Notes: generated from the sequence alone by a model not told the origin. Numbered from the stretch's first letter, positions 9,726 through 17,779 are shown. The stretch is DNA of 64,000 bases from UBA1724 sp963621575 (GCA_963621575.1 CAVFEH010000004.1:62001-126000); one strand, 5' to 3'. Numbers and translations: made by a program.

Positions 9726-9814
9726 GTGCGTGCCAAGGGGGATTGATTGCGGGGGCGGCCTCCGGCCAAAGATATCATCCGGTTTGGCAGTTCAGGAGAT
9801 TTCCCGCAGGGGGG

Positions 9815-10651
9815 TCAGAACAACTCCCAATGGCTTTCCATGACGACCTGTGCGTTTTCGCATGCGTCTTTTGAGGGGAAGACCGCGAGGACAGCGCTTC
9901 CGGAGCCGGAGAGGAGGGTTTGGGTGGCGCCGGCCTGGAGGAGCGCGTGTTTTGCGCGGGTGATTTCGGGGTGTGTTTCCTCGACGGCGGGCTCCAGGTC
10001 GTTCCAGAGTCCGCCGGTGTTCCAATCGTGGTCGGGGGCTGGCGGCCAGGGGGGAGGCATTGTGCCAGGACGCCGGCGCCAGTGTTGGAATGCCCACGCT
10101 GCGGGGGAGGGTGTCCCCGGGTAGAGGACCCGGAGGCTTGGGAGGCTCGTCTGCGGGACGGGCGTGAGGATGTCTCCCATGCCGGTGCCCAGGGAGGGGA
10201 CGGGGTTCAGGAAGAAGGGGACGTCGGCTCCCAGGGAGCATGCGATTTCGTGGAGTCTTTGCGGGGGAAGCGGACGCCCGTTTTGTTTGCGCTGGAGTTC
10301 GTTGATTTCCAGGAGGGCGGCTGCGGCGTCGGAGGATCCCCCGCCGAGTCCCGCGCAGACCGGAATCCGTTTCCGGAGCGCCAGGTGGAAGTCCGGTGCG
10401 ATGCCGGCCGCGCGGCAGTATTCCGCGATGGCGCGGCAGGCCAGGTTTTTTCCGGGGGATTCTCCGCCGGGGATGGGGCGTCCCGTGATGGCGAGGGTGA
10501 TGCCGGCGGCGGCGGGGTTCGGGGTGACCTCCAGGAAGTCGGTGACTCTGTGGAAGGGGACGAAGAGGGTCCGCAGCTCGTGCCGGCCGTCCTGCGGCCG
10601 GAGAGGACCCACCTCCAGGACCAGATTGACTTTCGCGGGCGTCTCGCGCAT
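9815..10651 (-). CDS. ispE: 4-diphosphocytidyl-2-C-methyl-D-erythritol kinase
   Basis: A 278-residue GHMP kinase of the MEP isoprenoid pathway, phosphorylating CDP-methylerythritol at the 2-hydroxyl. The N-terminal PAKVNL is the substrate-binding Lys/Asn region. The ATP-binding glycine loop PVCAGLGGGSSDAAAAL (residues about 97-113) matches IspE, and LGADVPFF plus the C-terminal SGSGSAVLAVF complete the GHMP motifs. Transcribed with miaB (42 bases between them), so it is the second gene of a minus-strand pair. The organism therefore makes isoprenoids by the non-mevalonate route, at least at this step. Confidence 0.93.
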   Translation of the reverse strand: MRETPAKVNLVLEVGPLRPQDGRHELRTLFVPFHRVTDFLEVTPNPAAAGITLAITGRPIPGGESPGKNLACRAIAEYCRAAGIAPDFHLALRKRIPVCAGLGGGSSDAAAALLEINELQRKQNGRPLPPQRLHEIACSLGADVPFFLNPVPSLGTGMGDILTPVPQTSLPSLRVLYPGTPSPAAWAFQHWRRRPGTMPPPWPPAPDHDWNTGGLWNDLEPAVEETHPEITRAKHALLQAGATQTLLSGSGSAVLAVFPSKDACENAQVVMESHWELF

Positions 10652-10693
10652 GATGTCAGCCGATTGCCACGGCGGGGCGACAGGGTCTTTTCC

Positions 10694-12058
10694 TTACGGC
10701 CGCGGGTCGTTCGCGGGCTCCCCGTAGAGGGCGTTTTCGGTGGAGCGGGTGATGCGGAAGGGCAGGATTTGCCCGATGGCAATTTCGGCGCCGGGCTCGA
10801 AGAGCACCATCTTGTTGGTGTCGCTCCTGCCGCTCCAGCGCTTCGGATTCCGGGCGCTGGGGCCTTCCACCAGGACGGGCACCGTGGTCCCCACCGCCTT
10901 CTTGTTGGCTTCGCGGACGTGGTGGTTCAGCTCTTCCAGGAGGATCTGGTTGCGCTGGCGCTTGATTTCCTCGGGGACATCGTCGGGGAGGGTCTTGGCG
11001 GCCTGGGTGCCCTCCCGCTGGGAGTACCGGAAGATGTATGCCATGTCGTAGCCCACTTCCCGCATGACCTGGTGGGTCATCTCGAACTCCTCCCCGGTCT
11101 CGCTGCAGAATCCCACGATGATGTCGGTGGAGAAGGTGGCGCCGGGCACTTTCTCGCGGATGGCGGCGATGCGGTCCAGGTATTCGGCGGCGGTGTAGTT
11201 CCGGTGCATGAGCTTCAGGATGCGGTCGCTGCCGCTCTGGACGGGCACGTGGAAGGAGTGGCAGACCTTCGGCAGGGAGCTGACGGCCTCCACGAAGCGC
11301 CGGTTCATGAAGCGGACATGCGGGGAGGTGAAGCGGATGCGCTCGATGCCGTCCACTTGCTGGAGGGCCTCCAGGAGGTCTGCGAAGGCGGAGAATTCGG
11401 GGGTGTATTCTCCGCGGGCGCGTGCCTCGGCCACGCCGTAGGCGGTGATGTTCTGTCCCAGCAGGAGGAGCTCCTTCGTACCGGTGTCGGCCAGCATCTT
11501 CGCTTCCTCCACGATATCCTGGATGGGGCGGGACTTTTCGCGTCCGCGGCAGTAGGGCACCACGCAGTAGGTGCAGAACTGGTCGCATCCGCGCATGACG
11601 GAGACCTCGGCGACGAGCCGTCCAGGGCGGTGTCCGTCCAGTTCCCGGAAGACCCCGGGGCCCATCTCGATGGCGCACTTGCGGCTCTTTTTCGCCAGGC
11701 AGTCTGCGAGGATGGCGGGGAGATTCTGGAGCTGGTCGGTGCCGGCCACGAAATCCAGGTGTGGCAGTTCTTGCAGGAGGCTTTCGCCCAGCCGCTGGGC
11801 CATGCATCCAATGATGCCGATGACTAGGCCGGGACGCTCCCGTTTCAGGCGCTTCATGAGGCCCACCTTCCCGATGACCTTCCGCTCCGCCTGGTCGCGG
11901 ACGCTGCAGGTGTTGAAGATCAGGATGTCCGCCTGGGACTCCTCGGGTTCCTCCCGGTAGCCGTTCATCTCCAGGAGGCACGCCAGCGCCTCCGAATCCC
12001 GGGCGTTCATCTGGCAGCCGTAGGTCTTGATGTGGAACGAGGGTGTGGTGGCGGACAT
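10694..12058 (-). CDS. miaB: tRNA-2-methylthio-N6-dimethylallyladenosine synthase MiaB
   Basis: A 454-residue radical SAM methylthiotransferase acting on A37 of tRNAs that read UNN codons. The N-terminal UPF0004 domain has the auxiliary-cluster cysteines C15 (KTYGCQMN), C51 (NTCSVR) and C85 (IGCMAQ). The radical SAM cluster is C158-x3-C162-x2-C165 (RGCDQFCTYC), followed by VVPYCRGREKSRP, the MiaB-type signature. A C-terminal TRAM domain closes the protein. Its start codon is only 13 bases from the divergent DUF192 gene. Confidence 0.95.
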   Translation of the reverse strand: MSATTPSFHIKTYGCQMNARDSEALACLLEMNGYREEPEESQADILIFNTCSVRDQAERKVIGKVGLMKRLKRERPGLVIGIIGCMAQRLGESLLQELPHLDFVAGTDQLQNLPAILADCLAKKSRKCAIEMGPGVFRELDGHRPGRLVAEVSVMRGCDQFCTYCVVPYCRGREKSRPIQDIVEEAKMLADTGTKELLLLGQNITAYGVAEARARGEYTPEFSAFADLLEALQQVDGIERIRFTSPHVRFMNRRFVEAVSSLPKVCHSFHVPVQSGSDRILKLMHRNYTAAEYLDRIAAIREKVPGATFSTDIIVGFCSETGEEFEMTHQVMREVGYDMAYIFRYSQREGTQAAKTLPDDVPEEIKRQRNQILLEELNHHVREANKKAVGTTVPVLVEGPSARNPKRWSGRSDTNKMVLFEPGAEIAIGQILPFRITRSTENALYGEPANDPRP

Positions 12059-12066
12059 CTATAGTA
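12059..12066. promoter_or_regulatory. Shared palindromic -10-like element between miaB and the DUF192 gene
   Basis: The 13 bases between the two divergent start codons contain CTATAGTA, whose core CTATAG is a perfect palindrome. Read forward, TATAGT ends 6 bases before ATG 12072, which would place transcription start at or next to the start codon. Read in reverse it abuts miaB's ATG. Both genes could use this element only with leaderless or very short leaders. Confidence 0.4.
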
Positions 12067-12071
12067 TCTCC

Positions 12072-12605
12072 ATGACGTTGAAATTCTCCATTTTTCTCTG
12101 GGTGGCCTCCGCCGTCCTTTGCCTGGTTTCCGCCCGGCACATCCAGGATGTCCCCCTGGCTGGCGGCCATCGTCTGCAGGTGTTGGAGCTGGCCATCACG
12201 GCCCAGGAGCGGGCGCAGGGACTGCAGGGGCGCACCAGCCTTCCGGACACCAGCGGCATGGCCTTCTTCTCCCTGCCGCCCAGACCACAGGTCTTCTGGA
12301 TGAAGGGCACCCGGATCCCGCTGGACATCGTCTTCCTGGATCTGGAGGGCGTCGTCCTGGAAGTGCGCACCATGGCGGTGGAACCACAGCGGGGTCGCGA
12401 GGAGTCCCTGCGGGCGTACGAGCGGCGGCTGCGGCAGTACCCCTGTCAACAGCCGGTCTTCTGCGCCCTGGAGATCCGTGCCGGCCTTGCGTCGGAACTG
12501 GGGCTGCGCGCGGGGGACCGCGTAGAGGGGCTCTCCTGGCAGGGGCTCCGGCGGCGGCACCCCGAGGTGCTGGCAGAGCTGGAGAAAGCCGCCGCAAAGC
12601 CTTGA
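12072..12605 (+). CDS. Secreted DUF192 family protein
   Basis: A 177-residue protein with an N-terminal hydrophobic segment (FSIFLWVASAVLCLV) that looks like a signal peptide, then a DUF192 domain. The domain core is visible as ERAQGLQGRTSLPDTSGMAFF and the signature WMKGTRIPLDIVFLD. Members are small exported beta-rich proteins of unknown function. An in-frame start at 12027 exists inside the divergent miaB, but ATG 12072 places the signal peptide correctly. The last ~20 residues are charged and Ala-rich. Confidence 0.85.
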   Translation: MTLKFSIFLWVASAVLCLVSARHIQDVPLAGGHRLQVLELAITAQERAQGLQGRTSLPDTSGMAFFSLPPRPQVFWMKGTRIPLDIVFLDLEGVVLEVRTMAVEPQRGREESLRAYERRLRQYPCQQPVFCALEIRAGLASELGLRAGDRVEGLSWQGLRRRHPEVLAELEKAAAKP

Positions 12606-12622
12606 GGGGCGGGGCGTCCGCC

Positions 12623-12630
12623 TAATATAG
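12623..12630 (+). promoter_or_regulatory. -10-like element (TAATATAG) of a possible small RNA
   Basis: TAATATAG sits 18 bases after the DUF192 stop and about 75 bases before a strong terminator, with structured non-coding sequence between. It resembles the other -10-like octamers in the window. The -35 region would overlap the end of the DUF192 gene. Confidence 0.35.
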
Positions 12631-12636
12631 AATCCC

Positions 12637-12750
12637 CCGCAGAGTCCGATTCCCAGCGCCTCCATGGCGCGAGGACGGTGGCATGACAACCCTGTTCCAC
12701 CGCAAGCAAAAGAGCGGAGACGACGAAAAGCCGCCTCCGCTCTTGCTTTT
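12637..12750 (+). ncRNA. Candidate small structured RNA (unidentified)
   Basis: Between the TAATATAG element and the terminator at 12704-12750 lies about 110 bases that fold into local hairpins: GCGCC (12656-12660) with GGCGC (12666-12670), then CGGTGG (12676-12681) with CCACCG (12697-12702), then the terminator stem. An open frame crosses it but reads through the terminator and lacks coding character. It does not match SRP RNA, 6S, tmRNA or RNase P by eye. It could equally be just the 3' untranslated region of the DUF192 gene. Confidence 0.3.
12704..12750 (+). terminator. Strong intrinsic terminator
   Basis: The arm at 12704-12719 (AAGCAAAAGAGCGGAG) pairs with 12735-12750 (CTCCGCTCTTGCTTTT), a long stem with one or two bulges around a 15-base loop, ending in TTTT. 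It ends transcription from the DUF192 gene and/or the candidate small RNA. Confidence 0.75.
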
Positions 12751-12765
12751 GGGGAAAGGATATGC

Positions 12766-12773
12766 TTATAATA
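12766..12773 (+). promoter_or_regulatory. Consensus -10 (TATAAT) upstream of the surface-protein cluster
   Basis: TTATAATA contains a perfect TATAAT at 12767-12772, right after a terminator and about 220 bases before the lipoprotein start. The leader that follows holds two compact hairpins: CGATGTC/GACATCG (12812-12829, 4-base loop) and a UUCG-capped CCAC/GTGG stem (12877-12888). The long structured leader suggests post-transcriptional control, but no known riboswitch is recognised. Confidence 0.5.
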
Positions 12774-12991
12774 TGGACAGGGGGGGGCGTGGCTTGCGTA
12801 GGCAGGGTGCTCGATGTCGTCTGACATCGGTTTCGTTGCGTGCAAGGAAACAACAAGGCAACCGAGATAGAGGATGCCACTTCGGTGGTGGGGTCGGTAT
12901 CATTGCGATCCGGGAGTCAGTGGAAAAGGTGTGCCATTCCCAAGAATGGATGTCTGTTGGGCGCGGGCTAGAATACAAGAGGAATAGGAGA

Positions 12992-13465
12992 TTGGAGACG
13001 CAGGGTAAATCACGGAGGATTGGAGCGTTATTGTGTTTGGCTGCTCTCTTTTTGTGTCTTGGATGTTCCAGGAGGTCTACGCAGGATGATGCAAGGGTCT
13101 TGGAGTATGCAAAGGAGCCTCGTTTGTTTGTGATTTGTTATCCTCCAAATGTGGCTGGGTGGGATTACGTAAGAGAACACGGGGTTTTTATTCGCTTGAA
13201 AGATGCTTTGCCCCGGGAGAAGTATGTTGGTCAACCGATTGTTTCTCCCAGTCACGTATTGTGCGGGGATGACGGTCAAGAGATGTTGCGTTTTGCGTTG
13301 ATTCGCATGGAGGGGGAGGGCGACGAGCGGGGGTTGTATCGTCTTCTTTATTCCGTGGGGCAGGTGCGGAACTCAAAGGATTTCCGATATGACGGCGAGG
13401 ACTGGCTTCCGGTTGCCTCGGGAGAGCGGTGGCTTGCCGCAGTGGTTCGCAACTGGAAACAGTGA
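12992..13465 (+). CDS. Small lipoprotein of unknown function
   Basis: Starting at TTG 12992 the 157-residue protein has a short basic n-region (KSRR), a hydrophobic core and a lipobox-like CLGC ending at Cys25; the -3 Cys is unusual (Leu is typical). GAGGAA lies about 8 bases upstream. An in-frame ATG at 12950 would add 14 residues and an atypically long n-region; earlier starts would read through a terminator. The mature part has no recognised domain. Base composition is clearly poorer in G+C, with T-ending codons, than neighbouring genes. It leads a cluster of exported proteins. Confidence 0.65.
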   Translation: METQGKSRRIGALLCLAALFLCLGCSRRSTQDDARVLEYAKEPRLFVICYPPNVAGWDYVREHGVFIRLKDALPREKYVGQPIVSPSHVLCGDDGQEMLRFALIRMEGEGDERGLYRLLYSVGQVRNSKDFRYDGEDWLPVASGERWLAAVVRNWKQ

Positions 13466-13474
13466 GGAGGGGAG

Positions 13475-14452
13475 ATGATGAAAGATTCTAGAACGCGCTT
13501 GGGCTTTGTGTGGTTTGCGGCGTGTCTTCTGCTGGGAATTTGTGTGCCTTCGCTGTCGGCGGAGCCGGTGCCTTCCTCTTCGAAGGCGCGGGAGCTCTTG
13601 CAGAAGGCCCTGGAGGCCCACGGGAAGTTTGATGGCTGGCTGCCTTTTGACGATTCGGAGACATTGAAAGAGTGGGGGTGTGCTTCGGGCGAATACGAGC
13701 AGATGACGGCGTCCGACGGGGGGCGTCTGCGGAAGCTGACGCTCCGGGACGGGTATGGCCGGGAGGTGGTCTGCATGATCCAGAACCGCGACGGCGTCTT
13801 CGCCTGTGTGGACGGCAAGTGGTGGCAACTGCCGGGGGCGTATCCCCTGAATATTTACGATTTACTGGCGGACCCGATACCGGAGGAGGAGTGGGGGATG
13901 TCCAATTTTGCCATGGAGGAGATCCTTCGTGGCGGAAGGAAGCTCCTGAAAATCACCATGCGGCTTCCTGGCGACAAGAAAAAACTCCTGCGGGTTGAGG
14001 GAGAAATGCAGCTTCCCCCATGGCCTGCCAAGGCTCTTGATGCGGATACCTTGAAGGATCCCGCCTATTTCCGCCGGCCCGTGACGCGGGTCTTTTCCCT
14101 GGAGCCGCAGAGCGGCCGGATTGTCTACCGGGCGCACTACAACGCCCGGGGCGAGAAGTGCTTCGAGCTTTCCTGGTCGAAACAGGTGGATTTCACGGTT
14201 CCGCGTGCGGAGGACTTCCGGCTGAGTGGCCCCGTTGTGGGGCGGGAATATGTCCTGAAGGAAAAGGTGATTTCCCGTGCACGGGAGTTGCAGAGGGGGC
14301 GCCGTCTTTCGGACCGCGGCCGGTCGGGGCGCAAGCCCGTCTGGCGGATTCTCGTGGAGCACCGGACGCCCATTTTGGCGGCGGGCGGAGTGTTGCTCCT
14401 GGGCGCGGCCTTTGCGCTGGGGCGTCACCGGGACAAGGATTCCAGGAGATAG
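13475..14452 (+). CDS. Exported protein with C-terminal membrane anchor, unknown function
   Basis: A 325-residue protein with signal peptide (FVWFAACLLLGICVPSLSAE, cleavage near residue 29). The globular part is rich in Trp/Tyr (GVFACVDGKWWQLP). A single hydrophobic segment lies near the C-terminus (ILAAGGVLLLGAAFAL), followed by a basic tail. The middle faintly recalls LolA/LppX-like outer-membrane lipoprotein-carrier folds seen in PVC bacteria, but I cannot confirm this. A strong GGAGGGGAG Shine-Dalgarno precedes ATG 13475 (a second ATG follows at 13478). It lies 9 bases after the lipoprotein, so the two are co-translated. Confidence 0.75.
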   Translation: MMKDSRTRLGFVWFAACLLLGICVPSLSAEPVPSSSKARELLQKALEAHGKFDGWLPFDDSETLKEWGCASGEYEQMTASDGGRLRKLTLRDGYGREVVCMIQNRDGVFACVDGKWWQLPGAYPLNIYDLLADPIPEEEWGMSNFAMEEILRGGRKLLKITMRLPGDKKKLLRVEGEMQLPPWPAKALDADTLKDPAYFRRPVTRVFSLEPQSGRIVYRAHYNARGEKCFELSWSKQVDFTVPRAEDFRLSGPVVGREYVLKEKVISRARELQRGRRLSDRGRSGRKPVWRILVEHRTPILAAGGVLLLGAAFALGRHRDKDSRR

Positions 14453-14487
14453 GGCAGGGTTTTCCCTGCAATCAAAGGAGGCAAGTC

Positions 14488-15294
14488 ATGAGACATCGCT
14501 TTACCCTGATTGAGCTATTGACGGTGCTGGGCATTATTTCGCTTTTGGCGGCCATGCTGATTCCCGTGTTGAACAAGGCCCGCGGCAAGGCCCGCGGCGT
14601 GAGCTGCGTGAATGTCATCCGCCAGCTGGGCATGGGGACCATTCTCTATGGGCAGGACAACGACGACTATTTCCATCCCTCCAAGTGGGGGAAGGCGGAG
14701 GGGCTTCCCGTGGTGGACAACTACTACTTCTATTGTTTCAACACGATGTGCGCCCCCGGGGGCGGTTTGAAGACCCCCGATGAGATCACGGGGCTGGGGG
14801 AGGCCAGCTGGAAGAACTGGCTCTGCCCGGATTTCAGCGGCGAGGAGGCCTGGGAATACGACTGGGCGGGGTGGTCCAGCGTGCGGGTCAATGACCAGGC
14901 GCCCCGTCGTCGTCCCAAATCGGGATACCAGTACAACGCCTCGGCGGGCTATAACAACCAGGTCATCAAGGAATACGGCGAGCTGGGCGTGAAGTCCCAG
15001 TGGCTGAAGCAGGGTGCCGTGAAGCGTCCCAGCCAGTTCGTTGTCTTCCTGGACCGCTGCAACTGTACGGGCAATGGCGGCAGCTGGGTCAGCTGGTACA
15101 TGATCGCCCATGAGTACTCCTGCAATCTGGACGAGGTGAGGCGGCAGTATTGCCGGCACAACGGGATGTGCAATGTGGTCTTCGCCGACGGCCACGTGGA
15201 GGGCGTGGACTGGGAGGATCTGCAGGCGCTCTCCCTCTCGGGCGATGGCGACACGGACAAGCTGGTGATGCAGATCGGCGGAGACGGCCTGTAG
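14488..15294 (+). CDS. Type II secretion-like prepilin with H-X9-DG domain
   Basis: A 268-residue protein with a short basic leader and the class III prepilin cleavage motif (RFTLIELLTVLGIISLLAA), cut before the Phe by a prepilin peptidase. The C-terminal region contains the H-X9-DG motif (His in RHNG, then nine residues, then DG in FADGHVEG) that defines a large family in Planctomycetes, Verrucomicrobia and Lentisphaerae. ATG 14488 has a perfect AAGGAGG site. These abundant pseudopilin-like proteins are of unclear function, thought to be surface or periplasmic. It belongs to the preceding operon (35-base gap). Confidence 0.93.
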   Translation: MRHRFTLIELLTVLGIISLLAAMLIPVLNKARGKARGVSCVNVIRQLGMGTILYGQDNDDYFHPSKWGKAEGLPVVDNYYFYCFNTMCAPGGGLKTPDEITGLGEASWKNWLCPDFSGEEAWEYDWAGWSSVRVNDQAPRRRPKSGYQYNASAGYNNQVIKEYGELGVKSQWLKQGAVKRPSQFVVFLDRCNCTGNGGSWVSWYMIAHEYSCNLDEVRRQYCRHNGMCNVVFADGHVEGVDWEDLQALSLSGDGDTDKLVMQIGGDGL

Positions 15295-15319
15295 CGCGGG
15301 CGATTGGCGCATTTTTCCC

Positions 15320-16891
15320 GTGGGAGCGTCCTTCCGGATTTTCAGCCGCCGCAGGCGTGTCGCCCTGGCTTGCGCGGCGCTGTTGCTGCTCTGCGGTCTC
15401 GCGTGTGGCGGCTGGTGGTGCCGTCGCGCCGTGCTGCGCCGGAGTCTGTGGCGGCCGCGGCTGGTCTCTGTGCGGATGCCGGTGGGGAGTCCCTGGGAGA
15501 CGGGGATGGCGCGGATGCGTGTGGAGCTCCCGCTGAATGTGGAGACGGAGATCCACTACGTGGTGCCCCGGGATCCCGTGACGGGGGAGATTCCCGCCAG
15601 CGCGTCGAACATCCTTTTCTGGGCGCCTTTTCTGGGGGCGGCCCCGCAACTGCGCGCAGGGGGGCTTGGGGCGGCGCCTCTGGAGTATGCCCGCCGTGGC
15701 GGCTGGACGGTCTTTTCCATGACCATCGACTCCATTTTCGTGGATGGCAGTGAGAAGGAGTTCCACTATTGGGAGCGTGACCTGGGCTGGGACCGTGCGG
15801 TCTTTGTGGCGCAGGAGTGGCTGCAGCGCCAGTATGGCCTGAAGCCGGGGAAATTGCTGCTGGGGGGCGAGTCCGCCGGCGGAAGCATGGCGGAGCGCCT
15901 GGCGGTGTCCCACCCGGAACGTGTGCTGGCGGCGGCCTGGAGCGGCGGTTCCAGCTATCTGCCGGTTCCCGGGGGATTCCCGGTGCCCATGATGGCGTTG
16001 AACAGCTGGGGATGCGGCGGCGCCGCGGCCTCCCGGGAGCTGCAGCGACAGGCTTTGGCGGAGGGCGTGCAGCTGCTTTGGGAGGAGGTGCCGCCCTATT
16101 TGGACGGCCGGCGGGTGGAGCACCACGCGCCCTCACGCCTGACGGAGAAGCGGAAGTGGCTCTTCCTCCAGGGCATCGTGGATCTGCGGGATCCCGTGAC
16201 GGGCGAGGTGCCGCCCCCCGCGGAGTGGCCCGGAAGCCTCCTGCTGCCCGATGGCACCACCGCGCATTTCCCCAGCCGGGAGCTCCGGGAGGAGTGGGAG
16301 CGCATTCCTCTGGCGGTCAATCACGCTCTGCGCCAGGAGGACTTCCTCTCCGTGCTGCCGGGACCCGCGCCGGAGACGCGCCGGATGCAGGCCTTGCTCT
16401 TCTACGAGGAGATGGGACGGTGTTTCCTTCAAGATGCGGCGGAGTGCTTCCGGAGCCAGGATGCCGAAAGCCGCATGCTTTTCTGCGGCGGAGTGGGCCT
16501 CGGGGAGCAGGACGTCTTTGACGACGTGGAGGGCCGTGTGGATGCCGCGCTTGCGGCGTTGCCGGCCGTCTCCCCGGAGGAGGCCTCCGCCCTGCCGCTG
16601 CTGATCCTGGGGAATGGACAGGGCGCGCACCACGCCATCCGTGCGGCGCGGCGGCTGCTGGAGTCGGGCGGAAGGCGTCCGCTCTACCTCTGCCTGCTGG
16701 ATCCCAGCCTGCGGCTGGACGAGGAGGAACAGCTTCTTTCGGGGGAGTGCGTGGTGAGGGTCTTTTTCACTCGTGAGACCCTCTCCGCCTTGCCCGAAAA
16801 GGACACCGTGTTCCTGCCCTCCCATGAGGATGCCGAGTTGCAGTGGCTGGATTTCCTGCGGATCTCCCTGAACCTCCCCCTGGAACCATGA
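15320..16891 (+). CDS. Membrane-anchored alpha/beta hydrolase, possible two-domain
   Basis: A 523-residue protein from GTG 15320. A basic start (RIFSRRRR) and one hydrophobic helix form an N-terminal anchor. The first half is alpha/beta-hydrolase-like with nucleophile elbow GESAGG (Ser about residue 185). The second half has a similar strand-turn-helix, LLILGNGQGAHHAIRAA, where Gln replaces the nucleophile, followed by a DTVFLPSHED segment. This suggests a duplicated, partly degenerate hydrolase. Substrate unknown; ester or peptide hydrolysis outside the membrane is plausible. Stop overlaps the next start (ATGA). Confidence 0.65.
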   Translation: MGASFRIFSRRRRVALACAALLLLCGLACGGWWCRRAVLRRSLWRPRLVSVRMPVGSPWETGMARMRVELPLNVETEIHYVVPRDPVTGEIPASASNILFWAPFLGAAPQLRAGGLGAAPLEYARRGGWTVFSMTIDSIFVDGSEKEFHYWERDLGWDRAVFVAQEWLQRQYGLKPGKLLLGGESAGGSMAERLAVSHPERVLAAAWSGGSSYLPVPGGFPVPMMALNSWGCGGAAASRELQRQALAEGVQLLWEEVPPYLDGRRVEHHAPSRLTEKRKWLFLQGIVDLRDPVTGEVPPPAEWPGSLLLPDGTTAHFPSRELREEWERIPLAVNHALRQEDFLSVLPGPAPETRRMQALLFYEEMGRCFLQDAAECFRSQDAESRMLFCGGVGLGEQDVFDDVEGRVDAALAALPAVSPEEASALPLLILGNGQGAHHAIRAARRLLESGGRRPLYLCLLDPSLRLDEEEQLLSGECVVRVFFTRETLSALPEKDTVFLPSHEDAELQWLDFLRISLNLPLEP

Positions 16892-17634
16892 CGGTGACAC
16901 GGAAAACCATCTCTTCCGTCCTGGCGGCGGTCGGCGTGGCGTTGTTGTGCGCGGCGATTGCGCTGGCGTTCTGCCGCAGGGAGGTCATGAACCCCCGGGA
17001 GTCCAGGCTTCCGGAGGGCGTGGACTTCGAGGGCGAGATCCTCTGGGCACGCCCCCTCCCCGCGTCCCCCCGGGGCGTCCTGGTGCTGGCCAGCGGAATC
17101 AACGACCGCACGGGCGCCTTGGTGCGGATGGACTCCTGGCGGGAGTTCGCACGCACCCGGAACCTGGCCCTGGCCGAGGCATCCTTCTCCTCCCCCACGA
17201 CCTCCGCAGGACATTGGGAGCGCGGATACTGGCACCCCGCCCGGGGCTCCGGCGCGGTCCTGGAGGCTGCCCTCCGGCGGGAGTTCGGAGGGCCCGACGC
17301 CTGTCCGCCACTCTTCCTCTTTGGATTCTCCATGGGCGGAAACTTCATCTACGAGTTCCAGCAGATGACCCAATATCCCGTGGCCGCCTGGGCCGTCCTG
17401 GGCCGGCCGGTCATGGCCCCCAAGGACGACGGCCGCCCCGTGGCCCCCGCGCTCCTCCTCTGCGGCGAGAACGAGCCTGATGTCCAGAGACGCCACGAGG
17501 AGTATCTCCGGGAGATCCGGGGCAGGGGGCAGGAGGCGCAGCTCCAGGTGATTCCGAATGCCGGACACCAGATGGATGAACGCGCCTTCGATGCGGCAAG
17601 GGTCTTCTTCCAGAGAGTCCTGCGCACGCGCTAG
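16888..17634 (+). CDS. Membrane-anchored alpha/beta hydrolase
   Basis: A 248-residue protein starting at the ATG that overlaps the previous stop (ATGA, 16888-16891), so translation is coupled. An N-terminal hydrophobic helix (VLAAVGVALLCAAIALAF) acts as anchor or signal. The hydrolase core has LVLASGINDR, nucleophile elbow FGFSMGG (Ser about residue 148) and a late NAGHQMDE that fits the catalytic His. It is close in kind to serine aminopeptidase-like/lysophospholipase folds, but the substrate is unknown. Together with the preceding gene it makes a pair of periplasm-facing hydrolases closing the cluster. Confidence 0.75.
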   Translation: MTVTRKTISSVLAAVGVALLCAAIALAFCRREVMNPRESRLPEGVDFEGEILWARPLPASPRGVLVLASGINDRTGALVRMDSWREFARTRNLALAEASFSSPTTSAGHWERGYWHPARGSGAVLEAALRREFGGPDACPPLFLFGFSMGGNFIYEFQQMTQYPVAAWAVLGRPVMAPKDDGRPVAPALLLCGENEPDVQRRHEEYLREIRGRGQEAQLQVIPNAGHQMDERAFDAARVFFQRVLRTR

Positions 17635-17771
17635 GAACACGCCGGCAGTGCCATCCGCGCACGCGCATCGCCCATGGCGCATCGCGCGCAGCGGCGCGGA
17701 ACTCCGGACCCCCCCCCCGGCCTTTTTTCCGGGGCCTCCGCCCCGGGGTCTTCCAAACCCCGGTTTCGCCC

Positions 17772-17779
17772 TTATATTA
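17772..17779 (+). promoter_or_regulatory. -10-like element (TTATATTA) before pckG
   Basis: TTATATTA lies 98 bases upstream of the pckG start. TTCCAA about 16 bases further up is a weak -35 candidate. A GC hairpin (CCGGGGC 17729-17735 with GCCCCGG 17740-17746) immediately upstream could end the preceding operon, though it lacks a T tail. Confidence 0.5.

Noticed and set aside
12683..12991. Upstream extension of the lipoprotein frame starting at an ATG at 12683.
   Set aside because: It would read through a strong terminator and a TATAAT promoter and would bury the signal peptide inside the protein.
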